DNA of 64,000 bases from Takakia lepidozioides (taxonomy: Eukaryota > Streptophyta > Takakiopsida > Takakiales > Takakiaceae): the NCBI GenBank assembly GCA_030704615.1, contig CM060733.1, positions 36,642,001-36,706,000 on the forward strand, in the 5' to 3' direction. Of this stretch, positions 54,901-64,000 are shown piece after piece; the stretch's first letter is position 1, and each line of letters starts with the position of its first letter. The translations under genes and the position numbers were made by a program. The notes below the pieces were generated by a model, which searched no databases, was not told the DNA's origin, and worked only from the letters and a program-made list of their open reading frames with translations.

Positions 54901-55497
54901 CAAACCTCTTTGTTCATGTTGGAGGTTTACTTGTCCAGGAGCTGGGCTTCTAAGTAGGTAGGGCTTGTCTCTCCCATGCAGGCTCTATTGGACTTCATTG
55001 ATGTTGGTGAGGGTGTCAAGCCAGGGACCTACAGACTGGTAAGCCCGGGTGGACCCCTGATTAAACTACATCAGTGGATAGTGAAGGCTGGGGATAACCT
55101 TGACAGCACCCTTCAGATGCCAGCATCAAGGTGTCTTATCTTGAATCGGCACTGCTCAACTTGCTATCTGTAGAGGACCTGTGCACCATGGTCTTTTTTG
55201 CACAGGGTTTCAGGCGTGTGTCGGTGGCTTTATAAAAGTTGTGGTTGGAATGGTAGTGTTGAGAGTGGTGAGAGCATAGTACCTCATGTAAAATTGTTGT
55301 TCCATCGCTCGAGTGTCATGATTAGATAGTGCTTTTTTCTGAGTTTCAGCTGGGGCACAAAGCCAACTGGATGGGGGTGGGTGGAGCAGGTGAGAGGATA
55401 TCCACGGCGCGTATTTTCTGAAAAAGAACATGGGTCTTCCTTGGAGTCTCTTGGGATTACAAATAAGCAAGAGGTTCTTTTTATGGAGCTAATTTGA
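48931..55497 (+). CDS. UBA-UIM-UBX protein (plant UBX family, CDC48 adaptor)
   Basis: Eleven exons: 48931-49014, 49467-about 49530, about 49895-50573, 50738-50824, 51023-51144, 52089-52518, 53024-53236, 53480-53644, 54010-54153, 54982-55038, 55390-55497; roughly 715 residues. Exons 1-2 give a UBA-like domain ([20 protein letters not shown], then [16 protein letters not shown]). [18 protein letters not shown] and [18 protein letters not shown] are ubiquitin-interacting motifs. [20 protein letters not shown] starts a charged coiled coil. [34 protein letters not shown] and [16 protein letters not shown] form the C-terminal UBX domain, which docks on the AAA ATPase CDC48. Such proteins bring ubiquitinated clients to CDC48. 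All joins keep phase except exon 2/3, where two donor-acceptor pairs fit (an end at ..ENY or at ..MYDT). Confidence 0.88.
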
Positions 55498-55499
55498 CA

Positions 55500-56595
55500 A
55501 TACTAGTGGAGCACTCGGACTAATATCCAATACAGTCACTCACTGATACTTGGGATCTTGGCATTGTCAAGTTCGGCAGCATTTCTAGTGATCACGGAAG
55601 TTCTTTCAATGCTCATGTCCCATATAAGTGCATGTATGACCACACTATTCATTGAAGTACAGTTTAATTTTTGTAGGTGATCCACAATGCCTGCTTCCCA
55701 TTAGATATGAGAGGATGGCTTCAGGGTGATCAATCCTACTGGTGAAATAAGTCAAGTGGCCATCGTGTTGATTAGTGGGAGGAAAATCATTATGCACAAC
55801 AAGTGAGAGTGATGCACACAATGGCGGGGTTGGTGAGGCTCTTCCAGAAATTGATCTACATGTTAAATATTGAAAGTTGAGATCTTATGATCGTACACTA
55901 CCTAGACATTGTAAAGTTGTATCTGCAGCACCTCGGAGTAGAGGTGCCTGACAACATTCAGGAAATGTCCTATTACAGACTGTGTTTATGTGTTGCTGAA
56001 ATTTCAAGATCCAATCTAGTACAAAATCTAAAGGCTTAAGCTCAGTAGATATGGGGGAGGATCCAGGATTTAGTATACTTTGAAGACACCGTTTCAGCAA
56101 GTTTCGTTCAACTGCACAAGCACAACGGGTTGACCACATGGCTGCACAAAGAGCATTCTGGTTTTCACATCACTTGATGTTCAATTTCAATTCCTTCTAC
56201 GAAAAAACAAGGAAACACAGAGATCATACAAGAAAACTTCACAAACACGCATTTGGCCAAGCCAAGAAAAGGAGACAAGGGTACAGTAGACGGATGCCCA
56301 AGGCCTTCTTGGCCCAACCCCGGACACTCTATCCTTTTTCGAACCTAATCCCACAATTAGAGAATAGATAAAAACATTCCGTTGCACTGATCCGGAGGCC
56401 ATTTGTGGTGACTGAGAAGACAGATGCCCCGGAAATTTACTAAAGAGGGGATGAAAACAATGAGGAACAAATAACGTGGGGGGGGGGGGGGGCACACCGT
56501 AAAGCGCAACACACAGAACTCCCAGTAACCGTAAGAAGGGGAATAGGAATAACAGAGAGAATAGAAGATCACTTAGCCAACACGCCGAAGGGGTT
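55500..56595. other. 3' flank of the UBX gene and intergenic sequence
   Basis: No gene supported. A run of about 16 G lies at 56477-56492. Confidence 0.45.
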
Positions 56596-56599
56596 AAAG

Positions 56600-57035
56600 T
56601 GTGGAAAGCCGGGGATCCACCAGAAGACCTCTGGGTCCTTTGCTTCACTTGGCGATTTCCCATTGCCAGGGGGCCCATCAATGCCATAAGACTCTGATTT
56701 TAGAAAGGCGGGTGCAAATATGCAGTGAATCTATCGAGCAATGTCTTGTCCATTGCTCCATTGCGGCCAGAGTATGGCCGCTCATTGCTTCTTTCTATGC
56801 TAATTGGAACTCTCTCCCTTCCCTCGCGACCCCACTCCTACTTCTCAAGATGCAAAATAGCTGGATCTCTTGTCCAATTTTGCCCTACCTTGGCGCTCAT
56901 ACTCTGTGGTCCGTATGGAAAGGTAGATGTGTTTTTATGTCTAAAAGGAAAATTTTGCACAAGGTATTCTCTGACCTTGCGTGGGTTTCCTTGCAAACAG
57001 CTTATTCTAGGTGCATCGCAAAGAGGCATCGATAG
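56600..57035 (+). pseudogene. LINE 3' fragment, zf-RVT domain
   Basis: The frame reads ESIEQCLVHCSIAARVWPLI then WISCPILPYLGAHTLWSVWK then GRCVFMSKRKILHK. The C-x-H-C spacing with ESIEQCL..C..A..VW is the zinc-binding region downstream of reverse transcriptase in plant non-LTR elements. The frame has no start of its own and no RT before it. Confidence 0.65.
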
Positions 57036-57084
57036 CTTCTCACTACCTTCAGTCCCACCTGGGCTAAGGACAATGTTGTGGCTA

Positions 57085-57330
57085 TAGAGCAAACAGGAGG
57101 GATTGTGGTTCTTGAAGAAGACTGCACTTGAAGAAGACTGCAACCGATAATATCATGTTGACAAGTTTCCATAGGAAGTCACTTATCTTGGCCGGATGTT
57201 GTTTCAACCATATCTCTCTACACCTCTTTCCATACCCAGGGCCTGGCCCCCATTTGCAATCCATTTTGCAATAAAATTGGCATGACGAAGTTGTAGCCGA
57301 AGTTGGACTATGCACTTGCCGGTAGACAGA
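57085..57330 (-). pseudogene. second LINE zf-RVT fragment, opposite orientation
   Basis: The minus strand reads RCREIWLKQHPAKISDFLWK then LVNMILSV, matching the start of a zf-RVT region (W..I...PAKI.DFLWK). It lies tail to tail with the 56600-57035 fragment, so the two come from separate insertions or an inverted rearrangement. Confidence 0.5.
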
Positions 57331-57344
57331 TAGAGGGAAATATC

Positions 57345-57455
57345 TCCCATCGGCCACTGATCCTTTGCTAGATAATGAAGCATTTACAGATGGGCGGCTC
57401 AATATCGGCCATTGATCCTTTGTTAGATAGTGAAGCATTTACAGACGGGCGGTTC
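57345..57455. repeat. 55-base tandem duplication
   Basis: CGGCCACTGATCCTTTGCTA, GATAATGAAGCATTTACAGA and TGGGCGGCT are followed directly by a copy with a few substitutions (CGGCCATTGATCCTTTGTTA onward). Confidence 0.8.
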
Positions 57456-57459
57456 TTGA

Positions 57460-59360
57460 GCGTAACCCACCTCCTCGCTGGATTCCATGCCCCTTGTGAC
57501 GTCGCCTTTGCTTGTGCACGTCGTAAGGGTTCGTTAGTGTGGGTTGCATCCCTTACCGTTGGGGAAGTGTCTTTTGCCTCACTGTCCTCGAACACCTCAC
57601 CACTAACTGTCTCATCCTCATTTTCATCCCATACACGACAACTCGTGTTTTGGTATTGTTACATGTATTCAGTCCAGGAAGCCCAATGTTTGTCTATGGT
57701 GTATCTTTGTGCCATACTTCTTTCAGGTCTTGCCTTGTTGTGAACGTACCCTAAGGTCTTTCGGATATCGCTTCAATAATGGGGGCTGAATAACCTTTGA
57801 GTGACTAAGGCATTCAAGAAAGACGGAGGGGCTCACTCGATCATGGAGCCTCGCAACCAGGCTGCGATGGGGGTTCCGAGTGGGGTGGTCGTAGCATATG
57901 GACTCATAGTAGGAGTGGCATATGATTCACCGCATGGCTAAGGCCTTGTGGTGGAAAGCTTGGGACTCACCGCCGACCAATGGGGCCACGGTGGGTGGAC
58001 AAGATTCACCGTGACTCATCACAGAAAGTCGAGGGTGACGGTGGTGCACCAAAATCTGGACGAGCTACTTGTGAGACCCCATTGACACATAGATAAATAT
58101 ATATAGGGAGTAATAACCCCATAACAGTGCAAACCCATTAAGCGACCAAAAGCAAGTGAGCGAGTCAAAAAACGACTTAAGAGTGGGGAGCTATTCTCAA
58201 CCATAGAGATTGGGGTCAGGTCACAAGAGAGAGGGGTATGTTATGTCTGGGGAGTAACCAAAGCTCTAAGCTGGCTCGATGGCCAGTTTGGAAGTTAGAA
58301 ACGCGCATCAAAGCCAATAACTAAAATTTAAAGATTCTTGCATAGGAACCTTTTTGAGATTGGGTCTGCCTTCGCAAACTTGTACTCTTAGAAAACCCTC
58401 TCTTTATGGGGCTCATCCATCAATAACCCCTGCTTGGCTCGACGTTGGTTGTCTGGTCACCGAGTCCTAGTTTGTAGTATGCAGACCTTCCGAGCCTCTC
58501 TCTTCATTGACTATGATGATAACGTCACTTGGAGTCTGACGTTTGTCTTGGAAATTTTACCAATGTACTGAAGTTATGACATTTGGAATAAATGCCTAGA
58601 GGCTTGTCACATCACTCCGCTGAGGATAAATTGTAAGCTGAATGTGGTATGTCACAGCCTGTAACAGTTATCTCTCTCCCTCTGCTGATAATTATGAGGC
58701 CAGGAGAATTTACAAGGATTAAAAGGAAAGGAAAAGCAAATATCAGCAGATAGAGAGGATATCTCAGTACTTTGATTCCATTGCATGGAGAGACCTGGGT
58801 CTTCCCCTTGAGAACTGTCCCTATCAGCTCCAAAAAAAAATTCATAATCCATATATGCCATTCCACAGTTCTATCTCAGCTCCCTCACTTTTGGATGTGT
58901 ATGGGTGCCCGTCACTCCAGGGTGTCCTAATTGTCTGTCTCTCCTTGGAGAAGACTTCGGAGAGGGATCTCTGTGCTGTATTACCAATCATATGCTTCTC
59001 TCTTATCTTCTCCAACATAAATGGCTTCCAGCTAGTTAGACACTAGCATAATTAACAGACTGGAAATGATATCGTATTCGCCTATGTGAGTGTACATAAT
59101 GTTGTCAGTCTGAGCAGTCTCCAAGGTACTTACCCCTAAGGTAGTTGATTGTAAGTGGCAAGGTGAGAGCTAGCTGAAGAATGTAAGACAGGAAATAGCT
59201 TGACAGCCAATGGAAAGGGCCCACAACTTGTCAATGCCTCCAGCATCGCCAGCTCACCTTTTCCCCCGATATGTCTTGCTTAACCGGGATTTCTGCACAT
59301 TGGCTACCCCCTTCTTCTATGCATTTGGGCGCATTGGCAGTGGATTGTAATCTTTCTCCA
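57460..59360. other. intergenic, no gene supported
   Basis: 57.8-58.4 kb has a GACCCC..AAATATATATAGGGAG block with a TATA-like centre and GGGGTTCCG/CCGTGG-rich upstream sequence, reminiscent of an LTR, but I found no paired ends. No coding content. Confidence 0.35.
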
Positions 59361-59369
59361 AGAGGATAA

Positions 59370-59542
59370 AAGATAAAGATTCTTTAACGTCCAGTGAATT
59401 TACAGAGCCTACTGCTCAACACACAGCCCATCGAGGGCCCAATGGACGGTCTGAAGGCACATGTTGAAGGATTGAACCCAGGATCACCTAGGCTATGCAC
59501 AGGCAAGGCACAAACACCCATCCACTGTGCTACCTGCTCAAG
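59370..59542 (-). mobile_element. tRNA-derived SINE
   Basis: The minus strand has GAGCAGGTAGCACAGTGGAT then GGGTG (A-box-like) and, about 38 bases later, GATCCTGGGTTCAATCC (B box GGGTTCAATCC). The body runs to a T/A-rich end near 59370 (GACGTTAAAGAATC). No certain target duplication. The head sequence differs from the SINE at 11766-11944, so it is another family or an old copy. Confidence 0.65.
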
Positions 59543-59549
59543 TGCAGCT

Positions 59550-60195
59550 GATAGTGAGCTTCAGATTTTTCAACCGCACATAGAGAAGGGTTGGAAAAGC
59601 TGGACAGAGGGGGCAGACAACTGTCTTCAGCAATCTCCACACTTTTCACCCAGTTCATCTGTTTGGGGGAATATGGTAAAACTTGGTCACTGAGACAGGT
59701 GTTTGTTGTAGACTGCAAATATGTGCAGAGCACCTCCTCTCCCTTGAACACAATTGGACACTGACACGGTGCGATCCCACTTAAGAACAGCAGCCTATGG
59801 GGAGCCAACTTTCTCCACTCTTTAGACTGAAAGGAGTCCCGTGTGCGTTTGCAGTCAGCGACACTTTGCCATTCCGAAGGTATGATCTGATGGTTGTGTG
59901 TGTCTTTGTGACTGTATAGGCTAATTGCTTCAAAATATTACACGTGGCAGAAATTATTTATGCACGACCTTGATCCTTGATAGGACCATGCTGTTGATCG
60001 GGAGTTCTTTGGGGTGTTAAGTGTAACCCTACAATGGAAGGCGTGGTTCAGGATTGACTCCACCACAACAAGACTTGGCTGATTAGAGGGTTTGAGGTGT
60101 CAGTCAAGAGCACATCGAGATCTACGCTCCCTAGAGTACGTATCAATAAACCCAGGAGTGGTTTTTGCCGAAACAAAACTCTGTGCTGTGTACGG
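59550..60195. other. upstream region of the cyclophilin gene
   Basis: No other gene supported. Presumably contains the promoter and 5' leader of the gene starting at 60202. Confidence 0.4.
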
Positions 60196-60201
60196 GCAGC
60201 C

Positions 60202-63200
60202 ATGGAAGCTGCGCCTCAAGTGGTCCTGCACACCTCCATGGGTGACATCACGATCGAGGTATTCCGAATGCTCGCGTTCTGTGAGACGTGCTCTGAATTC
60301 AATGGCTGTTTTTCCTCTTTGTGTTTGTGTGTGTATTTCTCTTTTTCATTGGTCCATCTGGAGCACAGTTGTTATTCCCTTCCATGGAGATGCAAAGCAT
60401 ACAAGTTATCTTCAATAGCCTTAATAATATGAACGTTTGAGAGACAAACAGTTCCTTAAAGCTGCAAGGTCCTACGATGGTAATATGCAAAACTATACGG
60501 GGAGAGCATCACCTCTACAACGACACAGAAGAATCTGGAATGAAGGCATGTGTGAAACAAGCACGCACCTTTTCCCACTATCCATGTAGAACACGAGGTA
60601 TTTCACCATAGCCAGGGTTTAGGGTTTAGGGTTTAAGGTTTACAGTACACCACAGTACTCTACAGTGAGCGCATTTCTATCATCTGTCCTCGTTCCAATT
60701 TAAGGATTGATGCTCCATGTCCGCAAGTAACAAAGATAGGGGAAGAGAGCCGCCCAGTCTGTTTTAAATAAAAAATTCAGCCCTCGGTGCTCTCATAACA
60801 GCAGACAAATGCGGAGTCTCTTTGACGCAGCTCCTCTACCTATTGCAAGTGGATGACACCTACTTGGATTTTTGAACCGGCTGTTGCTTTTCCATCAGAG
60901 AGCCATGTCCTTTAAGACGCTGAAATCCCTCTCCTTTTTCTCTGCTACAAACCCTCACGAAATTGCCTTGTTGATGTATACTATTGGTATGACGAAAACT
61001 GTCTTAGTAGTACATTCTCTCTCTTTTTGTTGTTGTTTAAGTCTGGAGTTTGAATAATATTTGAATGTAAAACTATGTGGTTGCTGAGTCTTTCCGTCTG
61101 GACACAGGAACTCAGTGTGTCTGCACCCTCTATTGGGATGTCTCCCTGTTATACTTGATATAGTTGATTTCTCTTGTACTCAGATTCTTTTGGTTTCCTT
61201 CCTCTGTTTGTTGTTTCTTTTGACTATCGTCAGCTCACCTGACTGGGGGCAGTACCCTAGCTCGCCAGGGGAAGTGGCTCTTTGTGCTGGCTTCAGCGAG
61301 AGTCTTCTCTCTCTTCTTGTTGATGTTTTGTGATGGTGCATTTGCTTTTGTCCTCGAAATCTCTTCTTCACCTTGGATGCGGCTTATCCTGGGTTATCTG
61401 TAAAGTGTGAGTTCAAAGTTTACTAGGCTCTCACTATGATATGTGCTTGAAGAATAGTCCCTCACCAAATTAACCTTCCCCAGAGTCAGTAGCCACTATA
61501 AGATGCAGCATGGTGTGAAGCCCAGCCCAAAGTGGTGTCCCTGAGAGACAGACAGGAATTGTGCATGCTGGGATGGTTCTTTGCATGATCAAACAGATAG
61601 GTATATTGTCTTCCGGTTCTGGTTGTTGCAATGATAACTATCCAGCTATCATCGTAAAAAAAGATCTAATAAAACTGTGTTTGTGCACAGCTGTACGACA
61701 AGCATGCCCCCAAGGCATGCAGAAATTTTCTCGAGCTTTCCAGGCGTTCGTATTATGATAATGTCCTCTTTCATCGTGTTATAAAGGCAATTCTCTCTGA
61801 CTTTCTGAGCTTTCTAGCCTATACATGTGTAAAGTGCTTTGCTGGGACTGCTTGTTAGATCAAACACAGCCTGTTCTCAACTTTTCTGAAAGTAGTCATA
61901 CCTTCTCTGGGCAATTCTCCAGCTTGATGATTGCAGTCTTCCTCCACTACGTTAAGTATTTTGAACAGTTTATGATGGCATTAGGAAATGTTTTGGCCAT
62001 ATTTGCATACAGTGCAGGCATGGCTGGGTGCCTAGTGTCTGGCAATTTTTGATCCTCCCTCACAGTTGCTTGAGCACCTGCGTATCATTCCGTACAACTT
62101 TTCTACCAAAGGAATGTGACATATGCCCATATACTTCAATTGCACTTCTAGCACTAAGACTTCATGTCTCTTAAACGTACTTCTCAAAAGAGTCCATTTG
62201 ATTCTGGTGGATGAAGTGGTGAGGATTCCAACTTTAGTTCTTCCCCCATCTATTACGCCTTGCAGATGGGACTGTCAAGCTCATGCTTAAGGTAACTATT
62301 TACTTGTACTTGTAATGTGTTCTACAGTGTTCCTGGAAGCTGGGGCGGTCCTATCTCCATATAGCTACTCTGGGGCCTCGTAGCTTTGCAGGGCCATTAA
62401 AGCTGACCACAAGTTGGGTTGCACACAGGACTTCATGGTCCAAGGTGGGGATCCCACAGGAACTGGTCGAGGGGGTGAATCCATCTATGGGTGCGTAAAA
62501 CATCACACACTCAAGAGAAAGGCTTAGTTGAATATGTTAGTATGTGTGTTTTGGATAGTACAGATAATACATTTGATTTGATTTGGAGGTGGGCTCCAGT
62601 GCAGATCTAAGTTTGAGGACGAACTTACACGGGAGCTGAAGCACACTGGGGCAGGTGTTTTGTCCATGGCCAATTCAGGACCTAATTCCAATGGCAGCCA
62701 GTTTTTTATTACGCTTGCCCCCACCCCCTGGCTTGATGGTAAGACATTAAATTACATAAGTGATGAAATTACATGTGTGTCTGCATGTACAGGATCCATG
62801 CAGACAGATTCCTTGTGGGGATTGGCCACAAAGCCAATCAAAAGACCTAAAGCCCACCTCGGATTATTTAGTCACTCATCTTAATTGAGTACATAGTAGT
62901 ATAAGGAGGGGTGCATGTTCATCACCATGTTGCTAGCTTGGTTTGGGTGTCAAAACTAATGACTGTAGTGTGATCATGCTCTCTGTATGCCTTGCATTTG
63001 AGTAATGTATTCCGTATCAATTTTCAGATAGATACCGGAGCGTGTATTGCATCCTGCCGATTTTTGTAGTGATCATTGTGTCAGAAGGTGCTATTCCATC
63101 TGCAACAACTAAGAAAAGCGCATGTCTGACCATTGCAGGAAAGCACACAATCTTTGGCAGGGTTTGCACGGGAATGGACGTTTTGAAGCGCCTCGGCATT

Positions 63201-63477
63201 GTTGAAACGGACAAGAATGATCGGTGAGGCCTTGTCAGCAAATTATGTGCATGTATAGTGCTGGAATTAGAGCATGCAGCGAGTACGAACCCTCTCAATT
63301 TCCCTGTCATATCATGTTATCTTGAGAGCTTTTTCTCAACTTTGCCCCTACACGTGGTTAAACAACTGTTCTTGTTGTCTGAACTCTTCATTAGCATTTG
63401 CCAATGATATCTCTGTTTCTGGCTGTGGCAGACCTATCCATGATGTGAAGATCTTACGGACACTTGCAATAGATTGA
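60202..63477 (+). CDS. CYP18-2: cyclophilin-type peptidyl-prolyl isomerase, PPIL1/CYP18-2 type
   Basis: Six exons: 60202-60258, 61691-61786, 62429-62490, 62605-62738, 63139-63223, 63432-63477; 159 residues, starting [19 protein letters not shown]. Key residues are all present: [20 protein letters not shown] holds the active-site Arg, Phe and Gln, [20 protein letters not shown] holds the Gln-Phe-Phe, Trp and His. The end is [15 protein letters not shown]. It is the short single-domain form whose human relative PPIL1 is a spliceosome component and whose Arabidopsis relative is CYP18-2, so a nuclear splicing role is the likely inference. Intron 2 has a GC donor (AAG before GCAATT); the others are GT-AG. 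Exon phases are consistent throughout. No signal peptide. Confidence 0.93.
60614..60642. repeat. interstitial telomere-like repeat in cyclophilin intron 1
   Basis: AGGGTTTAGGGTTTAGGGTT followed by TAAGGTTTA: about three and a half units of the plant telomere repeat TTTAGGG. Short telo-box runs are known near promoters of housekeeping genes; here it is in the first intron. Confidence 0.85.
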
Positions 63478-63479
63478 GG

Positions 63480-64000
63480 GCTTGGCTAGGAAGGCTCTCG
63501 CGTTGTTAGTGTCTCACACCCCGTCCTCTTTCTCAGTTCTTCCTGACTGTGGCCGGAGTGTTCAAGTCCTTCTGCATTGTTATTACTAGGAAGTCATGAT
63601 CAGCTGCAGGGAACTATTCCTGAGCTCCTCCCTCCGTCTCTCCCTCTCTTGTAGGAGAACATTCAAAGTAGGGCACGGCTAAGATGTAGAAAGAAGTTCA
63701 TGGGGTTTGATTCACAATGATGCCTCTTTCTGTCCTTTGTCATTCCTAAGACATTGTTTGAACGATTGAGCCACCAATTTCATGTTCATTAATCTAAACG
63801 GGCCATTAATTCGACTATTACGTTTTGCACAAGCCCAAAATATTCTACACAAGAATTATGTCTTTTAACTTGTTACCTAGTTATGTTTGTGCTTGAAGCC
63901 ACCTGCTTCACCTAGATTGTGCGTCATAACCTTAACCCTAAAAAAACGCCCACCACGCCCGTTTTGGGCTTTGGGTTTAGAAAATTCTGATTAACTTTTT
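63480..64000. other. 3' flank of the cyclophilin gene
   Basis: No further gene supported before the window ends. Confidence 0.45.

Noticed and set aside
57770-58460. Possible solo LTR with a TATATATAGGG centre
   Set aside because: No TG...CA ends, target duplication or paired copy could be found.
59470-59540. Functional tRNA gene
   Set aside because: A and B boxes are present but no paired acceptor stem or anticodon arm is seen; it fits a SINE head better.

Overview
The window looks like nuclear DNA of a land plant. Genes have GT-AG introns. There are two giant intronless pentatricopeptide-repeat (PPR) proteins ending in DYW, plant OSB-type PDF motifs, a plant UBX protein, a plant-type cyclophilin, and many decayed transposable elements (Ty3/gypsy, LINE, SINE, PIF/Harbinger, MULE-like, CACTA). 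Highly homogenised DYW-PPR genes suggest a seed-free plant such as a lycophyte or fern, but the species cannot be fixed from the sequence.

Layout. 1-6018: the 5' part of a decayed Ty3/gypsy element on the minus strand, with its LTR at 5390-6018 abutting a GGCTGTG/CACAGCC satellite that changes orientation (6019-7290). 7.3-14.8 kb: repeats and a Harbinger transposase remnant interrupted by a tRNA-derived SINE. 14.8-18.8 kb: an OSB/PPR-DYW locus on the minus strand. 20.3-21.8 kb: an intact F-box gene, with a broken inverted copy at 43.4-44.8 kb. 23.4-27.7 kb: a second PPR-DYW gene with an OSB-like exon upstream. 29.7-31.6 kb: a SWIM zinc-finger gene of MULE-like ancestry. 32.5-36.7 kb: an unrecognised multi-exon minus-strand gene peppered with CAGACTG repeats. 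36.7-41.8 kb: a MULE-like/SWIM pseudogene split by a CACTA element (38446-41623) that carries OSB and PPR fragments. 45.4-47.7 kb: LINE and tandem-repeat debris. 48.9-55.5 kb: a UBA-UIM-UBX gene of 11 exons. 56.6-59.6 kb: LINE and SINE debris. 60.2-63.5 kb: a PPIL1/CYP18-2-type cyclophilin gene of 6 exons.

The most unusual object is the 14.8-18.3 kb locus. Three consecutive OSB-type PDF exons have phase-compatible splice sites, and the last is continuous in frame with a complete PPR-E-DYW RNA-editing protein. That predicts a PDF-PPR-DYW chimera joining a motif of organellar single-stranded-DNA-binding proteins to an organellar C-to-U editing factor. The same pair of gene families recurs at 23-28 kb and as cargo inside the CACTA element, which offers a possible route of spread. 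All readings were made by eye; no searches or alignments were run.
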